Shown: positions 1 to 8,282 of the stretch, in pieces | Layout: every line of letters begins with the position of its first letter | Position numbering within the stretch: the stretch's first letter is position 1 | Source of the DNA: an uncultured Peptoniphilus sp. | GTDB lineage: Bacteria > Bacillota > Clostridia > Tissierellales > Peptoniphilaceae | Length of the DNA stretch: 44,481 nucleotides | Direction of reading: 5' to 3' | Assembly (NCBI RefSeq): GCF_943913915.1 | Contig: NZ_CALUAA010000011.1 | Location: 1-44,481, forward strand | Program-made: the position numbers and the translations under genes | Notes under the pieces: model-generated | What the model was told of the DNA's origin: nothing | Database searches by the model: none | Seen by the model: only the letters and a program-made list of their open reading frames with translations

Positions 1-62
1 TACGAGCATTTAAGAAAATATAAAAAGATAATTAGAAATTTATACTTTGTTTAATTTAAAAA

Positions 63-82
63 AGAGTCGACGAAGCGACTCT
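63..82 (-). terminator. Rho-independent terminator of the nup/bmp operon
   Basis: On the minus strand AGAGTCG and CGACTCT form a 7-bp stem with a 6-base loop, followed by a run of T. It lies just past the stop codon of the PPC-domain gene and closes the operon. Confidence 0.85.
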
Positions 83-85
83 CTT

Positions 86-517
86 TTAAAAAATCATTTG
101 GTTGACGCCGATTTCATCGTGATATTTCCGATCGATTGCACCGTCAATAACGCGTATGAAAATTTCAGCCGTTATGGAAATTACCCCGCTATCTAAATGG
201 CCGCCGATAACAGAACCTCCCACACCTCCTAAGTTGATGTGGCTGTGAAGGTAAGCCTTTCCGTCTTTTCGGGAGAGATTTCCCATAAGAGATGTGATTT
301 CAAAAGGTTCGGTGTAATGGGTCATTTTATACTCTCTCGAGTTTAAATCCATGATGCCGATGGTAACATCGTCTGTCGCTCCGATTCCCTCAATGGTACC
401 CGCCTGAATCTCTTCCTTCTCTGCAAGGACGAGGATAGATTCGACGATTTCCTCGCCGGGATCAAGTCTTAAAGCGATGACGGGAGCGGTATCTTTAGAA
501 TAAATTTTATAATCCAT
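86..517 (-). CDS. PPC/DUF296-domain protein (PD1-like)
   Basis: 143 aa, the usual length for a stand-alone bacterial PPC (DUF296) protein. The family hallmarks are visible: an N-terminal LDPGEEIVESI segment, the GIGA turn near residue 45, and the AYLHSHINL stretch near residue 90, whose histidines resemble the metal-binding site known in bacterial and archaeal members. Plant members are AT-hook DNA-binding proteins; the bacterial role is not settled. There is a GAGGAGG ribosome binding site 5 bases before the ATG. It starts 12 bases after nupQ and is the last gene of a nucleoside importer operon, so a role in nucleoside or nucleotide sensing is possible, but that is inference from position only. 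Confidence 0.8.
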   Translation of the reverse strand: MDYKIYSKDTAPVIALRLDPGEEIVESILVLAEKEEIQAGTIEGIGATDDVTIGIMDLNSREYKMTHYTEPFEITSLMGNLSRKDGKAYLHSHINLGGVGGSVIGGHLDSGVISITAEIFIRVIDGAIDRKYHDEIGVNQMIF

Positions 518-529
518 TATTGCCTCCTC

Positions 530-1468
530 TTATTTTGTGCGCTTATAGGGAATACCGTTGGCACTGGGTCCGCGCGCTTCGCCGACGAAGAGTACCATAG
601 AAATCATAGTGATCACGTAAGGCAGCATATTTAAAAGGTCGGGGGCTACTTTGATGGAAGTGGAGCCCATAAAGATAACGAGACCTTCCGCCGCCCCGAA
701 TAAGAGGCAAGCAAGAAGTGTGGTGTGAGGCTTCCATCCGCCGAAGATGACCGCTGCAAGAGCGATAAAGCCTTGGCCGGAAATAAGAGTTTCTCTAAAG
801 TTCGCCACCACGGCGAGGCTTAAGCTCGCTCCGCCGAGACCTGCTAAAAAGCCCGATGTCAAGACGCCGATATATTTTAATCGATACACGTCGATCCCTA
901 AGGTTTCCGCCGCGTGGGGATGCTCGCCGACCGAACGCATACGAAGGCCAAGCTTCGTCTTATAGAGTACGAAGTAGACGACGGCGACGAGTAAAAAGGC
1001 GATGTAGACGGTAATGTATTGGCTGAAGACAATATCGCCTATGCTTCCGCTCGGGAAGACACCTGTAAAAACTCTCGGCATTTTATTCTTAAAGGGGATA
1101 GGTTCAGTCATGGCGGCGCCGTCGAAGAAAAGACGCGCCAGGAAAATGGAAAGTCCGGGACCCAACAGGTTTAGAGCCGTACCGCTTACGACGTGATCGG
1201 CACCGAAGTGAATGGTGGCGATACCGTGTAAAAGGGCGACGGCCATACCGCCGAGACCGGCACATAAAAAGGCGATCCAGGGATTGCCTACATAAAATCC
1301 GACGATAGCGCCGACGACAGCACCGATGGTCATCATGCCTTCAAGACCGATATTGACGACGCCGGTATTTTCACTGACCACGCCGCCCATGGCGGTATAG
1401 ATTAAAGGAGCGGCGTAGAGCAAGGTAATGCCGAGTACCCCGGCAATATTAACTAAAATGCTATTCAA
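530..1468 (-). CDS. nupQ: Nucleoside ABC transporter permease, NupQ/YufQ type
   Basis: 312-aa polytopic inner-membrane permease of the BPD_transp_2 (branched-chain amino acid/ribose/BMP) family. The NTGVVNIGLEGMMTIGA segment near residue 35 and the EHPHAAETLGIDVYRLKY cytoplasmic loop near residue 185 are typical of the second BmpA-system permease. It pairs with NupP and is energised by NupO. The start is a TTG at 1468 with AGGAGG eight bases upstream; it overlaps the end of nupP by 8 bases, which implies translational coupling. Substrate (purine or pyrimidine nucleosides) is inferred from the family and from BmpA. Confidence 0.9.
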   Translation of the reverse strand: MNSILVNIAGVLGITLLYAAPLIYTAMGGVVSENTGVVNIGLEGMMTIGAVVGAIVGFYVGNPWIAFLCAGLGGMAVALLHGIATIHFGADHVVSGTALNLLGPGLSIFLARLFFDGAAMTEPIPFKNKMPRVFTGVFPSGSIGDIVFSQYITVYIAFLLVAVVYFVLYKTKLGLRMRSVGEHPHAAETLGIDVYRLKYIGVLTSGFLAGLGGASLSLAVVANFRETLISGQGFIALAAVIFGGWKPHTTLLACLLFGAAEGLVIFMGSTSIKVAPDLLNMLPYVITMISMVLFVGEARGPSANGIPYKRTK

Positions 1469-2573
1469 GTTCTTCCCCTCCTTTTGCTTTGTTGAAAGTC
1501 ACTTTTTTGCGAATCCATTCCAAGAACTGCGGCATGGCGATAAACAACACGATAATCCCGATGACAATGTTAATGACTTCAGAGGGCGTGTTTAATGCGG
1601 AGTTTAATTTCCCGCCGCCGTAACTTAGAGCCGCAAATAAAATACCTGAGGGAATACAGGCGATGGGATTATTGGCCGCAATTAATGAAACGGCGATACC
1701 GTTAAATCCGTATCCCTGTTGCGCCGCCAAAATACCGATGTTTTCCGTAACACCCAGTACCTGAACAGCACCGGCAAGGCCTGCCATTCCACCTGAGATG
1801 GCCATGGAAATGACCGTGCTTTTTTTAATGTCGATCCCGCCATATTCCGCCGCAAAGCGGTTGAAGCCTACGGCTTTTAATTGATAGCCCAGAGTGGTTT
1901 TTTTCAAGATAAACCAAACCAAAACAGCGACGAGAACGGCAATAATAATTCCCCAGTTAACCGGCGGATTTAAAATACCCTTTAAAAAAGCATTATTTTT
2001 TAATACCGCACGCCCTGCTTCCGATTGCTTCCACTTACCTAAGATGCGAATACTTGCCGAAGGCTCGATGTTAAAGGAATAGTTGCTGTCGGGCTTTCTG
2101 AGAAAAGCCTTTGTCAACATATAGTTACTGAAGTAAAAGGCGATCCAGTTTAACATGATCGAGGAGATAACTTCGTTTACTCCTCTTTTCGCCTTAAAAA
2201 TACCGACAAGACCGCCCCATAAAGCGCCGGCGATAATGCCTGCCAAAAGGGCTACGATGCCGTGTAAAACCGGCGGCATTTTTACAACGACGCCGACAAT
2301 AACGGCTCCGAGAGAACCCATAATAAATTGACCTTCCGCGCCGATATTAAAGATGCCCGTCCGAAAGGCGAAGGCTACAGCCACACCGGTTAAAATAATA
2401 GGCACCGCTTCCACAAGCGTCCAGGACAGGTATTTCGGCTTTCCGAAAGCTCCGAGGATCATGACCTTATAGGCCTCGAGAGGATTGACGCCGATAACGA
2501 GCAAGATGACGGCACCGACGAGAAGTCCGAAGAGAACGGAGATAAAGGTATAAGACAACATACGTTTATTCAC
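1461..2573 (-). CDS. nupP: Nucleoside ABC transporter permease, NupP/YufP type
   Basis: 370-aa permease of the same family as NupQ. The FNIGAEGQFIMGSLGAV motif near residue 80 and EVISSIMLNWIA near residue 137 identify the first permease of BmpA-type importers. The frame is open upstream to 2657, but the real start is most likely GTG at 2573: a full AGGAGG sits 8 bases before it, inside the last codons of nupO, and the hydrophobic N-terminus then begins at the expected place. The overlap with nupO is 8 bases. About ten hydrophobic segments are visible. It forms the membrane channel with NupQ. Confidence 0.9.
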   Translation of the reverse strand: MNKRMLSYTFISVLFGLLVGAVILLVIGVNPLEAYKVMILGAFGKPKYLSWTLVEAVPIILTGVAVAFAFRTGIFNIGAEGQFIMGSLGAVIVGVVVKMPPVLHGIVALLAGIIAGALWGGLVGIFKAKRGVNEVISSIMLNWIAFYFSNYMLTKAFLRKPDSNYSFNIEPSASIRILGKWKQSEAGRAVLKNNAFLKGILNPPVNWGIIIAVLVAVLVWFILKKTTLGYQLKAVGFNRFAAEYGGIDIKKSTVISMAISGGMAGLAGAVQVLGVTENIGILAAQQGYGFNGIAVSLIAANNPIACIPSGILFAALSYGGGKLNSALNTPSEVINIVIGIIVLFIAMPQFLEWIRKKVTFNKAKGGEELE

Positions 2574-4095
2574 GGTGATCACCTCCTGCCATATAATAAC
2601 CGAGTTCATTTTGATCGGCTTCACCTTCAGCGAAAATTTTCGTAATGGCACCTTCATAGATAATGCCGATACGGTCGGAAAGACTGATGACTTCGTCTAG
2701 TTCAAAGCTGATCAAAAGTACGGCTTTTCCCCGATCCCTCTGCTGAACGAGAAATTTGTGAATATTTTCGATAGCTCCGACATCCAGACCGCGAGTAGGT
2801 TGGGCGGCGATTAATATTTCCGGATCCTCATCGATCTCTCTTGCAAGAATTACTTTTTGCTGATTGCCCCCGGAGAGATCTCCCGCCAGATAGGCGCTGT
2901 TTCTCGGGCGAATATCAAACGATTCCATCAGTTCTTCGGCGTGAGCATGAATGGGCTCATCTTGTAAAATGCCCTTCTTCGAATAGGGCGCGGAGTAGTA
3001 TTCGTCTAAAATCATATTTTCCGCAACGGTAAATTCCTGTACGAGCCCTCGCTTATTTCGATCTTCGGGAATATTATTCATCCCGGCTTCGCGAATTTTT
3101 TTGGGTGAGGCGCCGGTAATGTCTTTTCCTTCGATCAAAATCTTACCGTCTTTTACTTTCCTTAGCCCCGTAAGTGCCTCTAAAAGTTCGCTCTGTCCGT
3201 TGCCGTCGACGCCGGCGATACCGAAAATTTCACCCTTACGTACTTCAAGATTTAAGCCGCGAACCGCTTCAATACCTCTGACATCATTTACTCTGAGCCC
3301 TTCCACTCTTAGAGCAACTTCTCCGGGTACTTTCGGCTCTTTCTCTACATTAAATTGAATGGAGCGGCCTACCATCATTTCCGCGAGTTTCGCCTCGTCG
3401 ACGGAATCTACATCCACCGTGCCGATGCGCTGACCTCTTCGAATAATGGTACACTTTTCAGCCAAAGCCTTAATCTCTTTCAGCTTATGCGTGATGATAA
3501 TAACGCTCTTGCCTTCTTTCGAGAGAGCCTTGATGATGGTGATAAGCTCCTCAATTTCCTGAGGTGTTAAAACTGCCGTGGGCTCGTCAAAAATTAAAAT
3601 TTCTGCGTCTCGATAAAGCGCTTTTAAAATCTCTACACGCTGTTGCATCCCTACGGAAATATCTTCGATCTTCGCATCGGGATCGATTTTCAGGCCGTAT
3701 TGATTGGAAAGCTCAATTACCCGTTCACGGGCGCTTTTTTTATCTAAAACGACACCGCTTGTAGGTTCTTCACCTAAAATAATATTTTCCACCACGGTAA
3801 AGGGCTGGAAAAGCATAAAGTGTTGGTGCACCATACCCAGACCTTTTTCAATGGCATCTTTCGGCCCTTTAAAATCAACCGGTTCTCCGTTAAGCCTAAC
3901 CTCTCCCGAGGTCGGTTCATAAAGGCCGTATAGTATGTTCATAAGCGTGGATTTCCCGGCGCCATTCTCACCAAGTAAGGCGTGAATTTCGCCTTTTTCC
4001 ACGACGAGATCGATCGCGTCGTTTGCTGTAAAGTCACCGAATTTCTTCGTGATGCCACGCATCTCTACAGCCGGCGCAAAATTTTTTTCAACCAT
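2566..4095 (-). CDS. nupO: Nucleoside ABC transporter ATP-binding protein, NupO/YufO type
   Basis: 509 aa with two tandem ABC ATPase domains. The N-terminal domain has Walker A GENGAGKST (about residues 42-50) and the SVGMQQR signature followed by FDEPTAVLTP. The C-terminal domain has a degenerate P-loop (GVDGNGQSE) and signature LSGGNQQK followed by AAQPTRGLD, where the Walker B glutamate is replaced by Q. This asymmetry is normal for the RbsA/BMP class, in which only one site is fully active. It energises NupP/NupQ. It is preceded by its own candidate promoter and follows the terminator behind bmpA, so it can be made at a lower level than the binding protein. Confidence 0.93.
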   Translation of the reverse strand: MVEKNFAPAVEMRGITKKFGDFTANDAIDLVVEKGEIHALLGENGAGKSTLMNILYGLYEPTSGEVRLNGEPVDFKGPKDAIEKGLGMVHQHFMLFQPFTVVENIILGEEPTSGVVLDKKSARERVIELSNQYGLKIDPDAKIEDISVGMQQRVEILKALYRDAEILIFDEPTAVLTPQEIEELITIIKALSKEGKSVIIITHKLKEIKALAEKCTIIRRGQRIGTVDVDSVDEAKLAEMMVGRSIQFNVEKEPKVPGEVALRVEGLRVNDVRGIEAVRGLNLEVRKGEIFGIAGVDGNGQSELLEALTGLRKVKDGKILIEGKDITGASPKKIREAGMNNIPEDRNKRGLVQEFTVAENMILDEYYSAPYSKKGILQDEPIHAHAEELMESFDIRPRNSAYLAGDLSGGNQQKVILAREIDEDPEILIAAQPTRGLDVGAIENIHKFLVQQRDRGKAVLLISFELDEVISLSDRIGIIYEGAITKIFAEGEADQNELGYYMAGGDHRE

Positions 4096-4122
4096 CGTTT
4101 TCCCCTTTCATATACTTGTTCA

Positions 4123-4151
4123 ATTATACACTATCGGCCTGTAAATTTAAA
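4123..4151 (-). promoter_or_regulatory. Candidate promoter of nupOPQ
   Basis: Reading the minus strand, TTTAAA at 4151-4146 is followed after 17 bases by TATAAT at 4128-4123, 28 bases before the nupO ATG. The -10 is perfect and the -35 matches four of six. It lies downstream of the bmpA terminator, which suggests separate transcription of the ATPase and permease genes. Confidence 0.5.
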
Positions 4152-4164
4152 AGGATATAAAAAA

Positions 4165-4182
4165 GGAGGGCATCCGCCCTCC
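4165..4182 (-). terminator. Terminator between bmpA and nupO
   Basis: A 7-bp stem (GGAGGGC with GCCCTCC) and 4-base loop; on the minus strand it is followed by a T run. It lies 16 bases past the bmpA stop. Partial read-through would give more binding protein than transporter, the usual stoichiometry in ABC importers. Confidence 0.8.
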
Positions 4183-4197
4183 TCTTTTCGATCAAAT

Positions 4198-5301
4198 TTA
4201 TTTTGCTTCAAATGCGCTATATTCTTCTTCCGTTGTAGGAACTTTGATTTCGCCCTTAATGATACGTTGTTTTAAGGGTTCGATCTTTTCTAAGATTTCG
4301 GGTTTCACGTTCTTGTCGCTGGTAGGAGCGATATCGACTGTGTCGCCTTCTTTAAGACCGAAGCTTAAGTTTTCTCCTCCGGGGAATTCTTCGCCCTTGC
4401 TCAAGTTTTCGAGCACTTTGTAAACCGCACTGTCGGCGCGTTTCATAGCAGAGGTCAATACATTGTCAGGAGCGATGGAGCTTTGGTCGCGGTCAACACC
4501 GATCGCCCATTTGTCCATGTCTTTAGCAGCTTCGATTACGCCGTCGCCTGCACCGCCGGAAGCGTGGAATACGACGTCAGCACCTTGTTGGTACATATTC
4601 GTCGCAATGCTCTTGCCCTTGGCTGCGTCGGAGAAGTTACCGACGTATTGGCTGATAAATTCGATCTTTTCGCCTTTTTCTTTAGCGGCTTGATCTACAC
4701 CTGCGTGGTATCCCACTTCAAATGCTTTGATTAATGTAGATTCTTGACCGCCGACAAAACCGACTTTGTTGGTTTCGGTGGTAAGACCTGCGATGTAACC
4801 GACTAAGAAGGAAGGTTCTTCTGCCTTAAATTCAAGACCTGTCAAGTTTTCAATGCCTTCTTTATTGGCAGCATCAACAATGAGGAATTGAACGTCGGGA
4901 TTGTTTTTGGCAGCTTCTGTAATAGCTTCTTCAAGGTTGAAACCTGCCGCTACGATGATGTCATTTTCAGCATCGAGTAAAGTCTCGATGTTCTTTTCGT
5001 AGTCGCTTGCTTCTTTAGATTCTTGATAAGAAACTTCGTAGCCGAAATCGGCATTGGCTTTTTTAAGACCTTCCCAAACACCTTGGTTGAAGGATTGGTC
5101 GTTGATTCCACCTTCGTCGGTTACGAAACCGATTTTAAGCTTTTCGCCATCGGCTTTTTCTTCGCCTGCATTGGCAGCGGCGTTGTTGTTATTGTTGGCT
5201 GCTTCATTCTTTGCATTATTGCCGTTAGAAGCGCCACCGCATGCTGTTAAAACAAAAATAGACAGCATAGTGAGTGCTAGTAATAGCGATCTTTTTTTCA
5301 T
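4198..5301 (-). CDS. bmpA: BmpA-family nucleoside-binding lipoprotein
   Basis: 367-aa extracytoplasmic substrate-binding lipoprotein of the BMP (Med/BmpA/PnrA) family. Residues 1-20 are a signal peptide with lipobox LTAC and Cys21 as the lipidation site, followed by an Asn/Ala-rich spacer (to about residue 50). The mature part begins with KIGFVTDEGGINDQSFNQ, the family hallmark, and has the VVFHASGGAGDGVIEAA segment that lines the nucleoside pocket in PnrA. It captures nucleosides outside the cell for NupOPQ. The ATG is preceded by AAAGGGGG, and a consensus promoter lies upstream. Confidence 0.93.
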   Translation of the reverse strand: MKKRSLLLALTMLSIFVLTACGGASNGNNAKNEAANNNNNAAANAGEEKADGEKLKIGFVTDEGGINDQSFNQGVWEGLKKANADFGYEVSYQESKEASDYEKNIETLLDAENDIIVAAGFNLEEAITEAAKNNPDVQFLIVDAANKEGIENLTGLEFKAEEPSFLVGYIAGLTTETNKVGFVGGQESTLIKAFEVGYHAGVDQAAKEKGEKIEFISQYVGNFSDAAKGKSIATNMYQQGADVVFHASGGAGDGVIEAAKDMDKWAIGVDRDQSSIAPDNVLTSAMKRADSAVYKVLENLSKGEEFPGGENLSFGLKEGDTVDIAPTSDKNVKPEILEKIEPLKQRIIKGEIKVPTTEEEYSAFEAK

Positions 5302-5330
5302 GAATTTCCCCCTTTATTTGATCTGACCAT

Positions 5331-5359
5331 ATTATAGTATGTAGCATTTATATTTTCAA
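5331..5359 (-). promoter_or_regulatory. Promoter of bmpA
   Basis: On the minus strand TTGAAA (5359-5354) and TATAAT (5336-5331) are separated by exactly 17 bases. It lies 30 bases upstream of the bmpA start. I see no purine riboswitch-like fold in the short leader. Confidence 0.8.
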
Positions 5360-5380
5360 TAGGATAAGGTTTGCAATTAA

Positions 5381-5405
5381 AAAAGCGTGCACAAAACACG
5401 CTTTT
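5381..5405 (-). terminator. Terminator of the gene at 5410-6438
   Basis: AAAAGCGTG and CACGCTTTT form a 9-bp stem with a 7-base loop, T-rich on the minus strand, directly behind the stop codon at 5410. It separates this gene from the bmpA promoter. Confidence 0.75.
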
Positions 5406-5409
5406 CCAT

Positions 5410-6438
5410 TTAAAGATAAATTCCTTTGGTTACGGCGAAAAGATAAGTTGTAAGAATCAGAACGAGAATCGCCATTCCCACGCCTTGTCTGAAGTCCACC
5501 GATCTGATGAGGAGTTTCGGACGGCGCATAAGTTTGTAGAGAAGATAGCCTGCGAAGGCGATCAGAGGAAAGACTATAAAGATAGCCCAATTGTTCGGCG
5601 CCTGCAAGAGAGCTTTCGGTAACGCCAATAAGAAAAGAACCATACCGCCGTAGACGAAGGGATAGAGTTTTTTTCTATCCGTCAAAATAATTAAGAGCCC
5701 GCCCGCTGCGGATACGACGCAGGCGATAATGGAAATCGTGCGAACGACATTGAGTCTCGATTGAACGGAACTGTCGATAAGTTCTAAGGAATTGACATAA
5801 GTACCCGATTGAGTCTTCGTCGTCACCTGTGGCTTCACGCCCTTATCTTTTACATCCAACGCATCGGTAAATTTATCCATTTTACCATTGGTAATAAAGA
5901 CGCCGATATCAGCAAGGTTCTTTCCCGAACGAACGGATACGGTAGCCGGCTTCGTAACGACAGAAAAAACATAATCTTCGGTCTTTTCATCCAGCGGAAT
6001 ACGAAGTTCCGATGCCGGGAGGAGCTTGTAATTCAGCTTTTCTAAAATTTTATTCAGCTGTAAGGATTCTTTTACAGCCGAATTAATTTTTTCGTACTCG
6101 CCCTTGAGGACCACCTTGCTCTTCGAGGGTGTGGTTCCTTCCGGAAGGTAAACAGGTTCCGTCACCTTTCCTAGAACGCGCACACTGGAGGGATCGCCTT
6201 CAAAGCGGAATTTTACATCATAGCGATAAAGTGTGGAATCATCTCCTTCCAGGCGACGCGTAATTTGCAGGTGTTCAATTTTGGTCGGATCGTCAAATAT
6301 TAAACCGTCGAAACCGGAGCGGCTCAGATCCTTCGTCGGAAAAAGAGACTGCTCAGATACCAAGGGTGTCAATGTCAGTAGAAAGCAAAGTAGTAAAAAT
6401 ACTACAAAAAGAATGCTGTTTTTCATCTGTTTCTGCAT
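5410..6438 (-). CDS. Unrecognised membrane protein with large extracytoplasmic domain
   Basis: 342 aa, family not recognised. Residues about 6-25 are a hydrophobic signal or anchor. Then come about 200 hydrophilic, beta-rich residues that probably lie outside the membrane, and four hydrophobic segments in the last 110 residues (starting near VVRTISIIACVVS, LYPFVYGGMVLFLL, WAIFIVFPLIAFAG and GMAILVLILTTYLF). The start is placed at 6438 because AGGGGGAG lies just upstream; the open frame extends six codons further but would swallow that site. It stands alone between a terminator and a divergent gene. The layout resembles membrane-anchored sensor or assembly proteins, but no function can be assigned. 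Confidence 0.7.
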   Translation of the reverse strand: MQKQMKNSILFVVFLLLCFLLTLTPLVSEQSLFPTKDLSRSGFDGLIFDDPTKIEHLQITRRLEGDDSTLYRYDVKFRFEGDPSSVRVLGKVTEPVYLPEGTTPSKSKVVLKGEYEKINSAVKESLQLNKILEKLNYKLLPASELRIPLDEKTEDYVFSVVTKPATVSVRSGKNLADIGVFITNGKMDKFTDALDVKDKGVKPQVTTKTQSGTYVNSLELIDSSVQSRLNVVRTISIIACVVSAAGGLLIILTDRKKLYPFVYGGMVLFLLALPKALLQAPNNWAIFIVFPLIAFAGYLLYKLMRRPKLLIRSVDFRQGVGMAILVLILTTYLFAVTKGIYL

Positions 6439-6540
6439 GGTTCTCCCCCTAATCATTTATAGTTTTTTCCATCATATCATAAAGGTTACCTATTAGCACG
6501 GTAAAATTAACAGCTGATACTCAAGCTTTCCGGGATGTGC

Positions 6541-6557
6541 TATACTGAATTTGGAGG
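6541..6557 (+). promoter_or_regulatory. Candidate extended -10 promoter and ribosome binding site
   Basis: TATACT at 6541-6546 is preceded by TGC, forming an extended -10; no good -35 is visible. GGAGG at 6553-6557 sits where transcription would begin, so the leader would be very short. Confidence 0.4.
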
Positions 6558-6562
6558 TAATT

Positions 6563-7021
6563 ATGACCATTGACAAGAAAAAATTTATAAACATTTTAAA
6601 GTCCATCGACACCCTCAGTATCGTGTTGGCCTTATTTTTAGCATTCACCCAGCCCTATGTGCCCATTTATAATGAGGCAGGAAAGATTATCGAACGCAAT
6701 GCCATGCTTCACGTACTTATTATTCTCCTCGTGATTATCGGCATCGTCCCTATTTTCAGAAACGAGATTAAACAGATTCAGAAGAATAAAAAACCATACC
6801 ATATTACCAGGAAAATTAATAGCGTCCACATGGAACGAGTGAATTTTATTGTGGCGATCGTCTTCGCCGTCTGCCCACTCGTATTCGTTCCCTTTTCAGT
6901 TTATCGCTACGCACCGCAAGGCCTTCGCGCGCAGCTCTTTTACTCCGCCCTCTACGTCTTTATTTATCTCAGCATCGGCACGAGACTGCAGATGAAGATC
7001 GGTTTAAATTCCGGAAAATAA
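6563..7021 (+). CDS. Unrecognised small membrane protein (4 TM)
   Basis: 152 aa, family not recognised. Four hydrophobic segments are visible at about residues 14-32, 44-62, 92-112 and 126-142, with a basic loop (QIQKNKKPYHITRKINS) between the second and third. ATG 6563 is chosen over a TTG at 6551 because GGAGG overlaps that TTG and is five bases from the ATG. It is a single-gene unit, divergent from the gene at 5410-6438 and convergent with the oxidoreductase at 7070, sharing a two-way terminator with it. Confidence 0.7.
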   Translation: MTIDKKKFINILKSIDTLSIVLALFLAFTQPYVPIYNEAGKIIERNAMLHVLIILLVIIGIVPIFRNEIKQIQKNKKPYHITRKINSVHMERVNFIVAIVFAVCPLVFVPFSVYRYAPQGLRAQLFYSALYVFIYLSIGTRLQMKIGLNSGK

Positions 7022-7027
7022 AAAAAC

Positions 7028-7061
7028 CCCTCGGAACTTTCTGAATGAAAGTTTCCGAGGG
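7028..7061. terminator. Bidirectional terminator
   Basis: A stem of 14-15 bp with one bulged A (CCCTCGGAACTTTC against GAAAGTTTCCGAGGG) and a 5-base loop, with A-run on the left and T-run on the right. It serves both converging genes. Confidence 0.9.
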
Positions 7062-7069
7062 CTCTTTTT

Positions 7070-8251
7070 TTATGCTTTTTCAGTTGTAAAAGAGTATTTA
7101 GCTTCCAGTGCTTCTTCAATATCGGCGTGGTTTTCCACGAGCTTTCTGTAGGTGGTCATGGCCTTGGTGTCGTGATATAGGATCACGCCCGTGATCTTAC
7201 CGTCTTTAGCAAATAAGCGGTGGTGAACGTCACCATCATCGTAGAAGTAGACGTCTCCTTCCATAACATTGCCGCAACTGAAGACTTCAATTTCGCCGAT
7301 ATCCAGCTTTGTGAAGAGTTTCGGATCTTCGTAAGTCGCCTTGCCGCCGGTCATGTTTTCAGCAGCCACTCTCCCCATGGCGCGGGATGCGGGCCAGATG
7401 CCCATGGTACGGCCGTCGATTTCTGCAACATCTCCCGCCGCCCAAACATTTTCAATATTTGTCTTAAGTTCTCTGTCCACGACGACGCCGCGGTTCACAT
7501 TAAGCTCTGTCCCTTTAAAGAGATCGATATTGCTTCGAACACCGATGGATACGAGAACGCAGTCTAAATCTACGACGGTTCCGTCGTCGAATTCGATGCC
7601 TGTAACCCGATCTTCGCCGACAAATCCCTTGGTCGCCTTGCTCGTATAGACCATAAAGCCGTGATCTTTCATCTCTTCATTGAGCATCATGCCGAGTTCT
7701 CTGTCCAATTGCTTGGATAGGAGATATTCCTCCATATCTACGATGACCACATCGTGACCTTTGTTTTGCAAACTTTTCGCCGTCTCAAGGCCTAATAATC
7801 CACCGCCGATGACGCCGACGCGCTTCGCATTTTTTAAATAAGAACCGATGGATAAAAGATCGTCGTAACTCCTTAAGGTGAAGACACCTTTTAAATCCCT
7901 GTTTTCAAAGGGCGGCAGATTAGCGTGACTTCCGTTGGCGAGAAGAATTTTTTTCGCCTCTACTTTTTCTCCGTCAGAAAGATTTAAGATCATCTTTTCA
8001 AAATTGACGGATTCCACAGATACGCCGAGTTTACATTGAATCCCAAGCTTTTCATTCCACCCTTCTTCGGCAAGGGCGGGAAGCGCCGGATCCTCTTCTC
8101 CTAAAAGTTCGGAGAGCTTAATACGATAATAGGGATTTCTCCTATCGTCTCCGACGATTAAGATCGAACCGTCCTTATCTTTTTTTCGAATGTCTTTTGC
8201 AGCCGTTACACCGGCGATGCCGCTACCGATAATTACATAATCAAATGCCAT
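7070..8251 (-). CDS. FAD-dependent NAD(P)H oxidoreductase, nitrite/rubredoxin reductase-like
   Basis: 393 aa of the pyridine nucleotide-disulfide reductase fold. FAD binding is shown by GSGIAGVTAAKDI at residues 8-20 and the VWAAGDVAEIDG motif near residue 270; the NAD(P)-binding GGGLLGLETAKSL lies near residue 148. It lacks the CxxxxC redox pair of disulfide reductases, and resembles the N-terminal half of NirB and NADH:rubredoxin reductases. Electron acceptor is unknown. It begins 31 bases after the potD stop with its own AAAGGAG and appears to be the last gene of the polyamine transport operon, which is unusual. A link to polyamine-related oxidative stress would be speculative. Confidence 0.8.
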   Translation of the reverse strand: MAFDYVIIGSGIAGVTAAKDIRKKDKDGSILIVGDDRRNPYYRIKLSELLGEEDPALPALAEEGWNEKLGIQCKLGVSVESVNFEKMILNLSDGEKVEAKKILLANGSHANLPPFENRDLKGVFTLRSYDDLLSIGSYLKNAKRVGVIGGGLLGLETAKSLQNKGHDVVIVDMEEYLLSKQLDRELGMMLNEEMKDHGFMVYTSKATKGFVGEDRVTGIEFDDGTVVDLDCVLVSIGVRSNIDLFKGTELNVNRGVVVDRELKTNIENVWAAGDVAEIDGRTMGIWPASRAMGRVAAENMTGGKATYEDPKLFTKLDIGEIEVFSCGNVMEGDVYFYDDGDVHHRLFAKDGKITGVILYHDTKAMTTYRKLVENHADIEEALEAKYSFTTEKA

Positions 8252-8282
8252 GAAACATCTCCTTTACGTACCGTTCACAAAT

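Noticed and set aside
5302..5409. Purine or nucleoside riboswitch before bmpA.
   Set aside because: The leader between promoter and start is only about 25 bases, too short for an aptamer.
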